Part shown: one piece after another, positions 50,400 to 60,615 of the stretch
Position numbering within the stretch: the first letter of the stretch is position 1
Layout: each line of letters opens with the position of its first letter
DNA from: Theocolax elegans
Taxonomy: Eukaryota; Arthropoda; Insecta; Hymenoptera; Cerocephalidae
DNA length: 64,000 nt
Direction: 5' to 3'
Assembly: GCA_026168455.1 (NCBI GenBank)
Contig: CM047428.1
Span: 14,789,313 to 14,853,312, forward strand
Translations under genes and position numbers: made by a program
The notes under the pieces: model-generated
The model's input: the letters and a program-made list of their open reading frames with translations, nothing else
The model's database searches: none
Told to the model about the DNA's origin: nothing

Positions 50400-50460
50400 C
50401 TGCGTAGGTCGATCTCGCGAACAAAGTCGTGAAATCGGCACCTATACGAGTCAATGCCAT
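50400..50460 (-). CDS. Unrecognised 165-aa protein, exon 1
   Basis: The ATG at 50460 begins MALTRIGADFTTLFARSTYA, then one base of a Gly codon at the donor 'gcag|gtgagg'. Twenty codons plus one base match the phase of the acceptor at 49024. The 1376-bp intron is AT-rich. The DNA just upstream (50470-50820) is richer in CpG than its surroundings, consistent with a promoter. Confidence 0.65.
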
Positions 50461-51409
50461 GATCTAACCTATAACTTGTATATTGTTCGATGCGTCAAGT
50501 AACCAATTCACCATTCGACTGCAACTCCTTCGAGACTGTATCACCACCGTGTTCGAACCTACTCGTCAGATTCGTAGCTCTCTACGAAACTCCTCGAACA
50601 CGAATAATTATTCAAAAACCAGTTTTTTGCGGCACTGTTCGACCTCGACATAGAGTAGACACTGCACACACATATGTAACTTACACGCACTGTCACACTG
50701 TATATGCTCAGATTGAGTTTTATAACAATTACCCGTCACGAGTAGTTTTATATTATTATTTATTCCCGTCGAATGCAACTTAATCATTTCTGGCATAGAC
50801 ACGACTCACGAGGTTCAATTCTCGCCGAGTAAGTAATAATTACTTGGTTTACACTGTATTATTCATTCGTATCGCATAGGTAGAACTTATTATTTACGGT
50901 AGATTGTAGATGCATAGAAAATTCCTAAGTTACCGACTGACGGAACTGTAGTGGTCCAGTATAAAAATAAAAAGATATATTATTTTATCTTTTTTGTTAA
51001 CCAATCTTTATATATAGGTGTATACAAAAACACCTTTTCCAAACAATATCAAACTATAATTTTCGCTTTAAAAAACTCATTTACTTACTGTGAGTTTTAA
51101 TCTGACGTATCGATGTCTTTTACAAAGGCCTATATGATGTCTTGCTGTGCGCGGAAAAGAGGGAGTCTTATCACTCTCTCCACGCGCAACGTTGCTATAT
51201 ATATGACCGCGCAGCTCGCCGCACGACCAACCGGGCCAACGAAATTGAATTTAGGTATGTTGTTTTATCAATTTCTACAACTTTTCCGTGGTGACAAAAG
51301 GGTTCAAATTTTGCATCCCGCTTTATTTATATTCACTTGTGATATCTCTAGTTTTTTATTAGATTATCTACGCTTTCCATCAAATATGAAATTCATATGA
51401 AATTCAACC
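50461..51409. other. Promoter-side intergenic DNA
   Basis: A CpG-containing region (about 50470-50830) lies upstream of the minus-strand gene. Another GC-richer patch at 51130-51240 has an open frame (51113-51400, +) without motif; I do not call it coding. Confidence 0.4.
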
Positions 51410-51880
51410 TCGTTTGACAAAAGTTCTACGCATTTAATGAAAAATTGTGAAAAATGTATGCTTTAGTTTGATTGATGATAGCTAAAATTAAAGATATACA
51501 TTCAAACTTGGATCTGACAAAAAGTTGAGATAAAAGTAGATACGATTAAAAAAAGGAAGCTCAAATATTTTAATTTGGTCAAAAGTTATGAAACAAATGA
51601 GAATAAGATGAAATTTTTGCCTAAAAAGTCCATTATTCAAATACATTTTCGTTAAAATTTAATCTTATTCTTATTTCTTCCATAACTTTTGCCAAATTAA
51701 AATACTTAAACTTCTTTTTTTTAAATCATATCTACTTAATCTCAACTTTTTTTTCAGATCTAAATTTGATTGTCTCTCTTTAAATGCTCTTGAGTTATCA
51801 TTAATCAACCTGTGGCACACATTACGTAAAATTCCTAATTAAATGCGTAGAGTTAACGTCAAATAGCCTATGAAATTGAA
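51410..51880. mobile_element. Foldback element related to the one at 11.3 kb
   Basis: The inverted repeat is visible from TTCTACGCATTTAATGAA near 51423 against TTAAATGCGTAGAGTTAACG near 51839, and from AAGCTCAAATATTTTAATTTGG against the complement near 51695. The block GGAAGCTCAAATAT...GGTCAAAAG...TATG is shared with 11568-11605, so the two are the same family. Confidence 0.65.
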
Positions 51881-51919
51881 TTTTACAAGAATTCTTTCAC
51901 GCTTGTGTAATATTTTTAA

Positions 51920-52950
51920 ATTCAGATCCCTCATCGGGTTGTTTCACTCACAAAGACATTTTTATGCCTATCTACACCCATTTAGCTACCAAAATTCAAA
52001 ATTTTAATTGTTTTGAAATTTTTATCATCAGTTGGTTGATTTCACAAACAAATGCATCTTTAGGGCCACATACACAAAATTAGGTATGAAAAAATTGAAT
52101 ATTTAATTTTTTTTAAATATTTATTCTCCATCGGTTGATTTCAGATATAAATGCACATTGAAACATAAATATAACCTTTTGGCTATAAAGTCCAAATTGA
52201 AATATTTTTTTTTAATTTTGATCATCAGTCGGTTGATCCCACATACAAACACATTTTTAAGCGTAGATATACCCATTTAGCTATTAAGAAGTCAATTTAT
52301 TAATTTTTTTGAAATTTTGATCATCAGTCGGTTACTTTCACATATAAATGCATCGTTGAGCATAAATATGCCCATTTAGCCATGAAAAAAGTCAAAATTT
52401 AAAATTTTTGAAATTCTGATCACAAGTTGGTTGGTTTTAGATACAAATGCTTTTTGGAGCCTACCTACACCCATTTAGCTATGAAAAAGTCCAAATTGTA
52501 ATTTTTTAAAATTTTGATAATCAGTCGGTTGGCTTCACATACAAAGACATTTTTAAACCTGTCTACATCCTTTAGCTGTAAAAATTATCAAAATTTTAAT
52601 TTTACTGAAATTTTGATCATCAGACGGGTGGTTTCATGTACAAGAACATTTCCACACCTATGTACACCCGTTTAGCTATAAAAATAGTCAAAATTTTTAT
52701 TTTAGTGAAATATTTTCAATAAGTCGGTTGTTCTTGCATACAAAGACATTTTTAAATCTATCTACACCCATTTAGCTATGAAAAAAGTTAAAAATATAAT
52801 TTTCTTGAAATTTTTATATTCAGTCGGATGGTTTCACATACGAATGCACCTTTAAGCCTACTACAGACATCTAGCTATGAAAAAAGTTAAAATTAAAAAT
52901 TTTTGATGTTTTGATCATCAGACTGGTGGTTTCACATATAAAGGCATTTT
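51920..52950. repeat. Degenerate ~97-bp minisatellite, about 11 copies
   Basis: The unit theme is GATCATCAGTCGGTTGGTTT, then CACATACAAATGCATTTTTA, then CTACACCCATTTAGCTATGA, then an AAATTTTAATTTTTTGAAAT stretch. Copies diverge by many substitutions and small indels, so this array is much older than the 133-bp and 252-bp arrays in the window. No coding frame is present. Confidence 0.85.
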
Positions 52951-53385
52951 TGGGGTGGGGTCCGATTTGTCAAAAGCTCATCCAAACTGTGTGCAGTGTT
53001 TCGAATTTCAAAATTTAGAAATGCATTTTTAGGCACGACCGCTACACGGGAGAGCCTTATATTTTCATCATCGCAAAATGTGTGATGCATCAAAATATAC
53101 TATATAATAGTTTGTAAGAGAAATTTATATGTATTAGAATTCAGTTAAGGCCCTCCCTAAAATGTATGTATGGATGTATGTATGTATGTAATCATGTATC
53201 AAAGATAACTCAGTCAATTTTTTACCGATTTAGCTGAGATTCACAGGGTAACTTCGTCATAATGTAATTAGATAATGGTCCTATTTTCAGATATGTAGCA
53301 CTGAAACACTTTAAGTTATGGCATTATTTTTAATTCCTTAGAAACGGTTTTGTAGCATTATCTTGAAATGTATTAATTCTACATA

Positions 53386-53873
53386 AAAACTTTATACGGA
53401 CGAAATGTTCGTCTCAAAATAACAAAACTTTTTCCTATTGTACACTTAACGCTCAAAACAATATTTCCGTAGATAAACATAGAAAAACGGTCAAAATAAT
53501 GAAAAAAGCACACAAAAACACGTTTTTTTGCAATAAAACGAAATGTATTGTTTTTACTAAAAAACTTTTAATGAACGAAATGTTCGTCTCAAAATAACAA
53601 AACTTTTTCCTATTCTACACTTAACGCTCAAAACAATATTTTCGAAGATAAACATAAAAAAACGGTCACAATAATGAAAAAAGCACAAAAAAACACGTTT
53701 TTTCGCAATAAAACGAAATGTATTGTTTTTACTGAAAAACTTTTAATGAACGAAATGTTCGTCTCAAAATAACAAAACTTTTTCCTATTGTACACTTAAC
53801 GCTCAAAACAATATTTTCGAAGATAAACATAGAAAAACGGTCAAAGTAATCAAAAAAATATGAAAAAACGTTA
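53386..53873. repeat. 174-bp tandem repeat, about 2.8 copies
   Basis: Copies start at about 53386, 53560 and 53734 at AACGAAATGTTCGTCTCAAA and contain CTTTTTCCTATT, then ACACTTAACGCTCAAAACAA. The third is truncated. Just upstream is a (TATG)n-like run near 53165-53192. It may be the internal repeat of an unidentified transposon. Confidence 0.85.
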
Positions 53874-53913
53874 AAAATTTGATTTCTATTGTATAATTAT
53901 TGTTGATATAACA

Positions 53914-54104
53914 TCATTTTCTTCTATCAGTATTTGTTATATGTAAGTCTTTAATATCTTTCTCCGGTTCATCATTTTCGTCATCAGATAAATTGCTACC
54001 ATCTTGTAAACCATCTTGTCCAACTATTTCAGAAATATAATCAAGTGACGCCTTAACCGCCAATTTTTCAGTCTTTCTTGAAGTGTCAAATTTTGTACAC
54101 CATT
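53914..54104 (-). CDS. Possible minus-strand terminal exon, 62 codons
   Basis: After an acceptor 'aattttag' (54105-54106) the frame completes a split codon and reads WCTKFDTSRKTEKLAVKASL, then an acidic stretch (SDDENDEPEKDIKDL), to a TGA at 53914. Base composition is coding-like with no internal stop. A second open piece lies upstream at about 54200-54278 (HESVVHFNDEVIPVGYLNF) but stops without a clear donor, and 54660-54906 holds broken coding-like text. This may be a decayed gene or transposon ORF; function unknown. Confidence 0.35.
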
Positions 54105-54973
54105 CTAAAATTAATTATATTTATGTAAAAAATGAAAAATAAAATATTGAAATTATTATTATTGTTACTAAAAATGATTCCTATCTAATATTTTTGTTTT
54201 GAAGGCGTATTTTTTTGAAATTCAGGTACCCAACTGGTATGACTTCGTCATTGAAATGCACTACACTTTCATGCTCATCTTTAAAATAAGTTAATTATTT
54301 TACAATTATTTTTCAAAAAGTAAAAAATTATTTTCTTTTATGCTATAATAAAAACTTACATTACAATACTTTTGATGTACAAAGGACAATTTAAACAAAT
54401 GTTTTATACTCTCCTTCTCCTTCTCCAAAAATGTTTAAGCCATACTTTTCTTTCTAAAAAATAATATATGTATGTATAAAATAATATACCTGTTAATAGA
54501 CAATTACATTGTAATCTATCTTAAGATTTGTTAATAATATATTTTAATATAACAATTTCAAAGTATAAATTTTATTTGTACCGTAAAATACAATTTCTAA
54601 TATCTAAAAATTCTGAATAGATATCTTATGTAAATAAATGCACGTACCACTTTTATAATTTTTCACTGTTTCCACTTGAAAATCTTTATAAAGTTGTGGT
54701 CTGCATTTGTGTTCTATACCGTAATTATAAAATCAAAACAGACACTTAAACCCATTACAATATCCTTCACATACATCTTCATAAGCTATTGTCCTAAACT
54801 CTTCGTACATAGTGCAAATTGAAATTCTCCTTTAAGAAAAATGACCAAAATTGGAAGAGTGTGTTCACCTCATAACTTCTCTATACCAAGTTGTTTACGC
54901 TCTGAAATAAAAAGAGATTCCATGAATTCTAAAGTGAATGACTTTATCTAAATTTTATAAATAATAAATATAA

Positions 54974-54982
54974 CAACATGAT
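54974..54982. repeat. Target-site duplication, left copy (CAACATGAT)
   Basis: The same nine bases recur at 60340-60348 directly after the poly(A) tail, defining the ends of the retrotransposon. Confidence 0.85.
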
Positions 54983-55017
54983 CAGTCTTAATCGATCGTT
55001 CGTAGAGATAAGACGTG
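54982..55017 (+). promoter_or_regulatory. Internal Inr + DPE promoter of the retrotransposon
   Basis: The 5' end carries TCAGTCT, a full match to the arthropod initiator (TCAKTY), with the A at 54984 as +1. AGACGT begins at 55011, exactly +28, the fixed position of the downstream promoter element (consensus RGWCGT). This TATA-less architecture is established for jockey, Doc, F and I elements of insects; it lets transcription start at the first base so that the promoter is copied with the element. Confidence 0.75.
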
Positions 55018-55159
55018 TTTATAAATACCGGCTTGTGTCTACTAGTCTATGATTTTATTATTCTTAGATTCCGATCGAAACGCGTGTACTCTTCAGTGTA
55101 AGTTATAGTGTTTCAAATTTAAAATAAAAAGGGGCTTATTCCCCCTTTAGATACAAATC

Positions 55160-56047
55160 ATGAGTGTTTCTGGTGGCAGGGGCATTCAAACACATACAAA
55201 AGTTACTAATGTCAATGTTGATTCCAATTCTCCCGCTTCATACTCATCTGCTGCTCAAAAAGAAGTCTATCCTACTAGAAATCAAGCAATTGTTTTAGAT
55301 TTTATCGAGGGATTAACGATTCGAGAATATGCATTAGCAATAGGAAATATCATTGGACCTGCTAATATGGTTTCTATTTCAAGGATTTCTCAAAATCGAG
55401 TATGTATATACCTAAGCTCCGAAGAAAATGCCGATTTATTGATTAACAAGCGCGTTATCGTTAATGGAACCTCGTTGGAAATTAGACCGCTTAATTCTAA
55501 AACTAAACGTATTCTTATCTCGAACGTTCATACATCTATTCCAAACAGCGAAATTCTTGCAATTTTCAATGAAATAAACGTTGTTCCCAAGTCACAAATA
55601 ACGCGCCTAAAAACTGGATTAAATGACATTGGATATACGCATCTTCTCAGCCACAGGAGACAAGTATACATTGACCCTTCCGACGAATTTAAAATTCCTC
55701 AATCTTATCAACTCATTCATGACGGCATTAACTATTGGATTTATTTTTCTGGGGACAAACTCTCGTGCTTTATATGCAAGGAGGAAGGCCACACTGCAAA
55801 ATATTGTAAAAATTCTACGTCTAGTAATAATCCTAATACCAACAATAAGAACAGTTCATCCCCCCTTATCATTCAATCTGCCAGCTCTACTTCCGTAGTT
55901 CATAACAACTTAGCCAAAGAAAATATTTTGATAGACACTGATACGATTGACGATCAATCTCAAATGGACTTATTACGTCAAATCGAAAACGCGCGCCTTC
56001 CCCCTCTACACTCTCCAGCGAAACCGACAATAATATCAACACCCTAA
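55160..56047 (+). CDS. LINE ORF1 (gag-like, zinc knuckle)
   Basis: An ATG in the context AATCATGAGT opens 295 codons. The first ~190 residues contain two RRM-like stretches (for example YPTRNQAIVLDFIEGL and RILISNVHTSIPNSEILAIF). One CCHC knuckle, CFICKEEGHTAKYC, follows near residues 204-217. The tail is Ser/Asn/Thr-rich. ORF1 proteins bind element RNA and chaperone target-primed integration. The frame stops at 56047, but related text continues in other frames to about 56405, so the original ORF1 was some 110-120 residues longer and is frameshifted here. Confidence 0.8.
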   Translation: MSVSGGRGIQTHTKVTNVNVDSNSPASYSSAAQKEVYPTRNQAIVLDFIEGLTIREYALAIGNIIGPANMVSISRISQNRVCIYLSSEENADLLINKRVIVNGTSLEIRPLNSKTKRILISNVHTSIPNSEILAIFNEINVVPKSQITRLKTGLNDIGYTHLLSHRRQVYIDPSDEFKIPQSYQLIHDGINYWIYFSGDKLSCFICKEEGHTAKYCKNSTSSNNPNTNNKNSSSPLIIQSASSTSVVHNNLAKENILIDTDTIDDQSQMDLLRQIENARLPPLHSPAKPTIISTP

Positions 56048-56492
56048 CAGCAGAAGAAAATCACCATCACACGCATAATTCTGACAGCCATAAATTGATA
56101 GAGAGACCAAGTTTAAAAACCATCCAAGAAGGCCAAAAATGCTCAAGAAGATATTACAGACGCAAGTATACAATTGCAACCAGCAATAAACTTTTTCAAT
56201 GAAAACGGTCTCATTCCTGATATCGACTTTCCTACTTTGACCAATTTTCTTAATGATTCACATGGAAAATCAGACATTTCAAAATAGTCGACACGTATCC
56301 TTTCACTACTGACGCTCTAATTAACATGCTTAATAGTATTTATAACACTCAGAAAAAAGACTTAAACACCGGATTACAAGAATGCTTAAAAATTGGACAA
56401 TTATAATATTCAAATAAGTAACACTGAGTCCTCTACAGAAGAATAGTCTTCTCTCTTCCAAATACTTGAAATAAATTAAAAATTATATAGAA

Positions 56493-57269
56493 ATGGCTTC
56501 TACTAATACTACTTCAAGACCTCTTCGTATCCTTTTTTGGAACGCCAGAAGCATCAACCAGCGAAAAGCCGAACTTCCAGATATTCTCAAAGACATCGAT
56601 ATATTTTTATGTGTTGAATCTTGGCTTCAAGAAGACGACAAAAATCCTGACTACATCTTTGCACCTGGATTTATTCAACTTAAGAAAAATCGAAATTACT
56701 CAAGAGGTGGAGGCATTTTACTTATGATAAGAAAAAACATAGCCTTTTGTGAAATAAATACTGTATCTCCCCATTTTACAGTAGAATTGTGCGGAATTCG
56801 CCTTACTAATTTTACTCCAAATATCGATATTATTACTTGTTACAGAGCCCCGGGTAATGCTGTTCTCTCTCAAGACAATTGGGATTTAATTTTTCAAAAT
56901 TTTACCACTTCTCATTCGACTATTTTAGTCGGAGATTTTAATGCACATAACGTAGAATGGAATTGTCTTGATACAGATAGAAACGGTATACATCTTTCAA
57001 ATTGCGTAGATACATTTTCCTTATTTCTCCATAATACTCACACTATAACTCGCTCTGACTTTCATAGAAATACACATTCAAACATAGATCTACTTTTTTC
57101 TTCAATAAATATTGCTCACTTAATTAATTATACAACGTTTGACACTACCCTGGGCTCTGATCATTACCCTTTATATTTTACAATTAACGTTGAAAAACAC
57201 TTTTACACAAAAAAAACTTTAAAATCAAATCTCTCAGAACTGACTGGAATAAATTCAATTCCTTTTTAG
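56493..57269 (+). CDS. LINE ORF2, apurinic/apyrimidinic endonuclease domain
   Basis: The ATG at 56493 starts a 258-codon segment with endonuclease landmarks in order: LRILFWNARSI (catalytic Asn), CVESWLQ (Glu), GGGILLMIR, ITCYRAPG, ILVGDFNAHNVEW (GDFN), NIDLLFSS and GSDHYPL (SDH). It nicks target DNA for target-primed reverse transcription. All expected catalytic motifs are present. The frame ends at 57269 by a frameshift; the text continues in the other frames to about 57835. Confidence 0.85.
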   Translation: MASTNTTSRPLRILFWNARSINQRKAELPDILKDIDIFLCVESWLQEDDKNPDYIFAPGFIQLKKNRNYSRGGGILLMIRKNIAFCEINTVSPHFTVELCGIRLTNFTPNIDIITCYRAPGNAVLSQDNWDLIFQNFTTSHSTILVGDFNAHNVEWNCLDTDRNGIHLSNCVDTFSLFLHNTHTITRSDFHRNTHSNIDLLFSSINIAHLINYTTFDTTLGSDHYPLYFTINVEKHFYTKKTLKSNLSELTGINSIPF

Positions 57270-58019
57270 TCGATAATTACTCGCAGTTTTTCTCATATGA
57301 CTATACTAATTCTTCCCCACCACTTAAATACGATATTTTCTGTAATCTAGTTATACAAGCTCTAAAAAACTGTACTCCCACCAAAAATTTTTTAAAAACA
57401 AAAAAAATTCAATCCAGTTCCTTGGTGGGATGAGGAATGTAGTAAGATCAAAAGATTACGAACCGCAGCCTTTAAAAAATGGACTTTTAGCTATAAGCTA
57501 GATGACCTTATTAATTATAAAAAACTTGCTGCCATAGCGATAAAAACTTTTAATAAGAAAAAAAAAGAAGCTTTCAGGAAGTTTGCAGAGACTGTCAATT
57601 TTCAAACCGATACCTCATATGTTTGGAACACATGTAAAATTTTCAAAAATAAATATGCTAATGTTAACTCGATTAATTCAAATTCTAATTTACAAAATAC
57701 TGAACTTGTTAAAAAAGCACTCGATAAAATATGCCCTCCCTGGGCCGAGACTGACCCTAACTATACTCCGATCTGTGAAAAGAATGAATTTCTTAGCTCT
57801 TTTTTCACCTTTTCAGAACTCAATTTTGCTTTAAATTCGAAAAAATAACAAGTCAGCCTCGGGTTTAGACGGCATTGATTATGAAGTGTTAAAAAATCTT
57901 CCATTTAACTACAAATTAATTCTTATTGACTTATTTAATGAAATGTATTTACTTAATGATTTTCCTAATAGTTGGCAAAACTCTTTTATTCACTTTATAA
58001 ACAAACATAACAATCAAGG
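57270..58019 (+). pseudogene. LINE ORF2, linker between endonuclease and RT (frameshifted)
   Basis: The ORF2 linker is readable only by changing frame: one piece to about 57420, a second from about 57420 (PWWDEECSKIKRLR, the conserved W-W motif preceding RT) to 57847, then SASGLDGIDYEVLKNLPF (RT motif 0/1 region) to 58022. At least three lesions occur, near 57265, 57415 and 57840, all in A/T runs. Confidence 0.7.
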
Positions 58020-58886
58020 GTGAGACCTATCTCACTAACTGCTAGTCTCTGTAAACTTTTTGAATCTCTTATTAAAGGAAGACTTCAATGGTACTGCGAA
58101 ATTAATAATATTTTGCCCAAGTCCCAATCTGGCTTTAGAAAAGGCAGGTCTTGTACTGACAACCTCGCCGACCTCGTACTTCAAGCGGACGAAGCCTTAT
58201 CCAACCATAGGCACTTATTGGCAGCCTTTTTGGATGTAAGTGGCGCTTTTGATAATGTTAATTGTGACATCCTTTTACAAAAGCTGGCCGACATAGGCTG
58301 CCCTTATGCTCTAGTTAAATTTGTCAATTTTATCACTCATCGTAGACTTATATATACAGATTCCCTAATCAATGACTTTAAGATTAGCTATAAAGGGGTC
58401 CCACAAGGTGGAGTGCTAAGCCCTCTTCTTTACCTTATATACGTCAAGGATGTTGCAGTTGGCATTCCCAGGAGCGTTACCATTTCTCAATTTGCTGATG
58501 ATATTTGTATTTTCACTAAAATCTCTCCGATCAAAAAATCAAAAAATGTTCTTACAAAAGCTATCAATATTATAAAAAGCAATCTCTCAGATCTAGGACT
58601 AGACCTAGCTCCGGAGAAAACTATCTTAGTTCATTTTAATAATAAAAACATTTCTCCTGGACAGACCGAAATCGTAATCGACAATCACATCATTAAATCT
58701 AGTGATACTGCTAAATTCCTTGGAATAACGTTCGATTATAAGCTTTCCTTTAAACCGCACATAAACTCTCTAAAAAATAAATGCAAAAGTAAAATGAACA
58801 TTATCAAGTTTCTATGCGGCATTAAATGGGTTCCCATCCCAATACCCTTCTTACTCTTTATAAAGCTTAGTACGATCCATGCTTGA
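58020..58886 (+). CDS. LINE ORF2, reverse transcriptase domain
   Basis: This uninterrupted RT core has RPISLTASLCKLFESLIKGR, SQSGFRKGRSCTDNL, FLDVSGAFDNV (motif A aspartate), GVPQGGVLSPLLYLIYVKDV (motif B), and FADDICIF (motif C, the catalytic Asp pair, at about 58491-58502), followed by KFLGITFDYKLSF. The original frame starts before 58020; the segment is bounded by frameshifts on both sides. Catalytic residues are intact. Confidence 0.88.
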   Translation: MRPISLTASLCKLFESLIKGRLQWYCEINNILPKSQSGFRKGRSCTDNLADLVLQADEALSNHRHLLAAFLDVSGAFDNVNCDILLQKLADIGCPYALVKFVNFITHRRLIYTDSLINDFKISYKGVPQGGVLSPLLYLIYVKDVAVGIPRSVTISQFADDICIFTKISPIKKSKNVLTKAINIIKSNLSDLGLDLAPEKTILVHFNNKNISPGQTEIVIDNHIIKSSDTAKFLGITFDYKLSFKPHINSLKNKCKSKMNIIKFLCGIKWVPIPIPFLLFIKLSTIHA

Positions 58887-58970
58887 TTATGGCTCTTTTA
58901 TTTATTACCCTAAAACCAAAATGATATTGATAATCTCGAAAAAATCCAATTTGCAAATTTAAGAACTGCT

Positions 58971-59600
58971 TTGGGTTATCGTATATCTACACCAAAAAAT
59001 ATTATTATAGCTGAATCAAAACTTCCGTCTATAAAAGAGAGAACCAAATATCTTTGTAAATGCTACTTAACTAAAATCCTCTCCAACAAAGATTTAGCCA
59101 TATTTCATACCGTCTGTAAAACCTTCACGTTTCTTAACCGAAAAAAAATTAAAAATAAAAAACTAAGAATTTTTCATAATTGTATTTTAGAAATTTTTAA
59201 CCAGGAATTTGTATCAAACAACCACTTTAATTTATATGCCTTTGACTATCAAACTATTATTACAAGCTTAGATATCAACATTGAATTTGGATCCAACTTA
59301 ATCAACATTTCTAATCCTAACGCTCAAATTTTCGATCTTTTACTCAATTCAAATGCACACGCTATATACACTGACGGTAGTAAGATGGCTGATTCTTTGG
59401 TTGGTTCTGCCTGTATATACCCCCTTATAAATCGTCAAACTGGCAAAACTCTCAAACCTCATGCTTCGGTATTTACTGCAGAGTGTGTCGCTCTTCTCGA
59501 TGCTATTACATTTGTAAAAGAAAGTAACCACAATAATTTCATTATAATATCCGATTCTTTAAGTGCCTTACAAAGTTTAAGCGAAGCTAAAGCTCTATAA
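58971..59600 (+). CDS. LINE ORF2, thumb region and RNase H (first part)
   Basis: It begins after a frameshift in 58880-58970. The RNase H domain is recognised by YTDGSKMADSLVGSAC (first Asp), FTAECVALLDAI (Glu) and IIISDSLSALQSL (second Asp). A TAA at 59598-59600 interrupts the same frame that resumes at 59640, a simple nonsense change. Confidence 0.8.
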   Translation: MGYRISTPKNIIIAESKLPSIKERTKYLCKCYLTKILSNKDLAIFHTVCKTFTFLNRKKIKNKKLRIFHNCILEIFNQEFVSNNHFNLYAFDYQTIITSLDINIEFGSNLINISNPNAQIFDLLLNSNAHAIYTDGSKMADSLVGSACIYPLINRQTGKTLKPHASVFTAECVALLDAITFVKESNHNNFIIISDSLSALQSLSEAKAL

Positions 59601-59639
59601 AAACAAATTATTACATTCTTAAAATTAAAGAGACGTATA

Positions 59640-60198
59640 ATGATATTAAATCTAATACCCCCTTCAAGAATGTTTACTTTCTATTGGGTTCCATCCCACA
59701 TAGGAATTGAAGGTAACGAGGCTGCTGACTGTCTTGCTAAAACTTTTGCCAATAATTCCATAGCTGATGACTGTATTATTCCTTATTCCGACTCTTTTGA
59801 ACTTTTTAAGAAAGGAATCTTTACAAAATACTCTTCAACTTGCTCTAGAACAAAGTAATATTAAAGGCAAAAAATACTTCGACTTATTTTATTATAGCAA
59901 CACTAAACCTTGGTTTTCCAGACAAACTCATTCGCGTAGCTATGTTACTTCAGTAAACAGATGCAGATCAGACCATTACAGTTTAGCAGCCTCGTTATCT
60001 AAAATCAAACTTATCGATAATCCTTTGTGCGAATGTAAAGAGGGAATTGAAAATCTCAATCACATCGTTGGCAATGCTCCATTTTTAACAAAGAAAGAAA
60101 AGTCTACTAAAAAATTATTTAAACTTAAGTTTCAACTCCCTCTAGATATCGATAGCTTTCTTGCTAAACCTAACTCTATGCCTGCAAGCTCATTGTAA
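59640..60198 (+). pseudogene. LINE ORF2, RNase H end and C-terminal zinc-like region
   Basis: TFYWVPSHIGIEGNEAADCL supplies the final RNase H motif (His and Asp). A frameshift near 59815 moves the reading to another frame, which runs SRSYVTSVNRCRSDHYSLAA, then NPLCECKEGIENLNHIVGNA, to a TAA at about 60196. This is the usual C-terminal C-x-C...H region, but the expected final cysteine after the histidine is replaced. Confidence 0.75.
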
Positions 60199-60339
60199 AT
60201 TATTTAAGTACTTGTAAACAAATCCGTCTAATTACTCCTTTTTTATTATGTATTAATATTTGTATTATATTTGGAAATAAAGTAAGCAAAAAAGTCTCCT
60301 ATGAGACTTAGATGCTAATTAATAAAAAAAAAAAAATAT

Positions 60340-60348
60340 CAACATGAT
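60340..60348. repeat. Target-site duplication, right copy (CAACATGAT)
   Basis: Identical to 54974-54982; it follows the poly(A) tail of the retrotransposon. Confidence 0.85.
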
Positions 60349-60500
60349 TTCTTTAGCTAAGAAAAGAAACATTATAATAATCATCATCACATCAAGAATT
60401 TATAACTTATAGTTACAAAAAGTAAATTCAAGGTTTTTTAATATCTTACCTATTAAACAACGTAAATGATATTTATAATACACTTGTTGAGTGAAACCGT

Positions 60501-60615
60501 TTACTTTAAAAACGAATGACTAGGATGTTGGAACGTTGGCAATGATTGCGGAGCACCACCGTAACTATACTGCCTAAGAATATAACCTTCGTTTGAACTT
60601 GTATCAGCACTACTT
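60501..60615 (-). CDS. Minus-strand terminal coding exon of an unidentified gene
   Basis: After the acceptor 'tatttacag' the frame takes one base of a split codon and reads SSADTSSNEGYILRQYSY, then GGAPQSLPTFQHPSHSFLK, to a TAA at 60501-60503. It is 37 codons of balanced composition in an AT-rich setting, with a Ser/Gly/Pro tail. Upstream exons would lie to the right, beyond the palindrome that starts 50 bp away. The retrotransposon inserted about 160 bp past its stop, probably in the 3' UTR or just downstream. The product is not recognised. Confidence 0.45.

Larger units (their letters stand above)
54983..60339 (+). mobile_element. Near full-length non-LTR retrotransposon (I/R1-type, APE-RT-RNase H)
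   Basis: The element runs from CAGTCTTAATCG to a poly(A) tail (about 60321-60336), flanked by the 9-bp duplication CAACATGAT. It carries a 5' UTR, a gag-like ORF1 with a zinc knuckle, and an ORF2 with apurinic endonuclease, reverse transcriptase and RNase H domains in that order. That order and an RNase H place it among I, R1 or LOA-like clades. The coding parts hold at least six frameshifts or stops, so this copy is not autonomous as read; many lesions are in A or T runs and some could be sequencing errors. Confidence 0.88.

Noticed and set aside
50490..50783. 97-codon + strand ORF
   Set aside because: Overlaps the promoter and first exon of the minus-strand gene; no motif.
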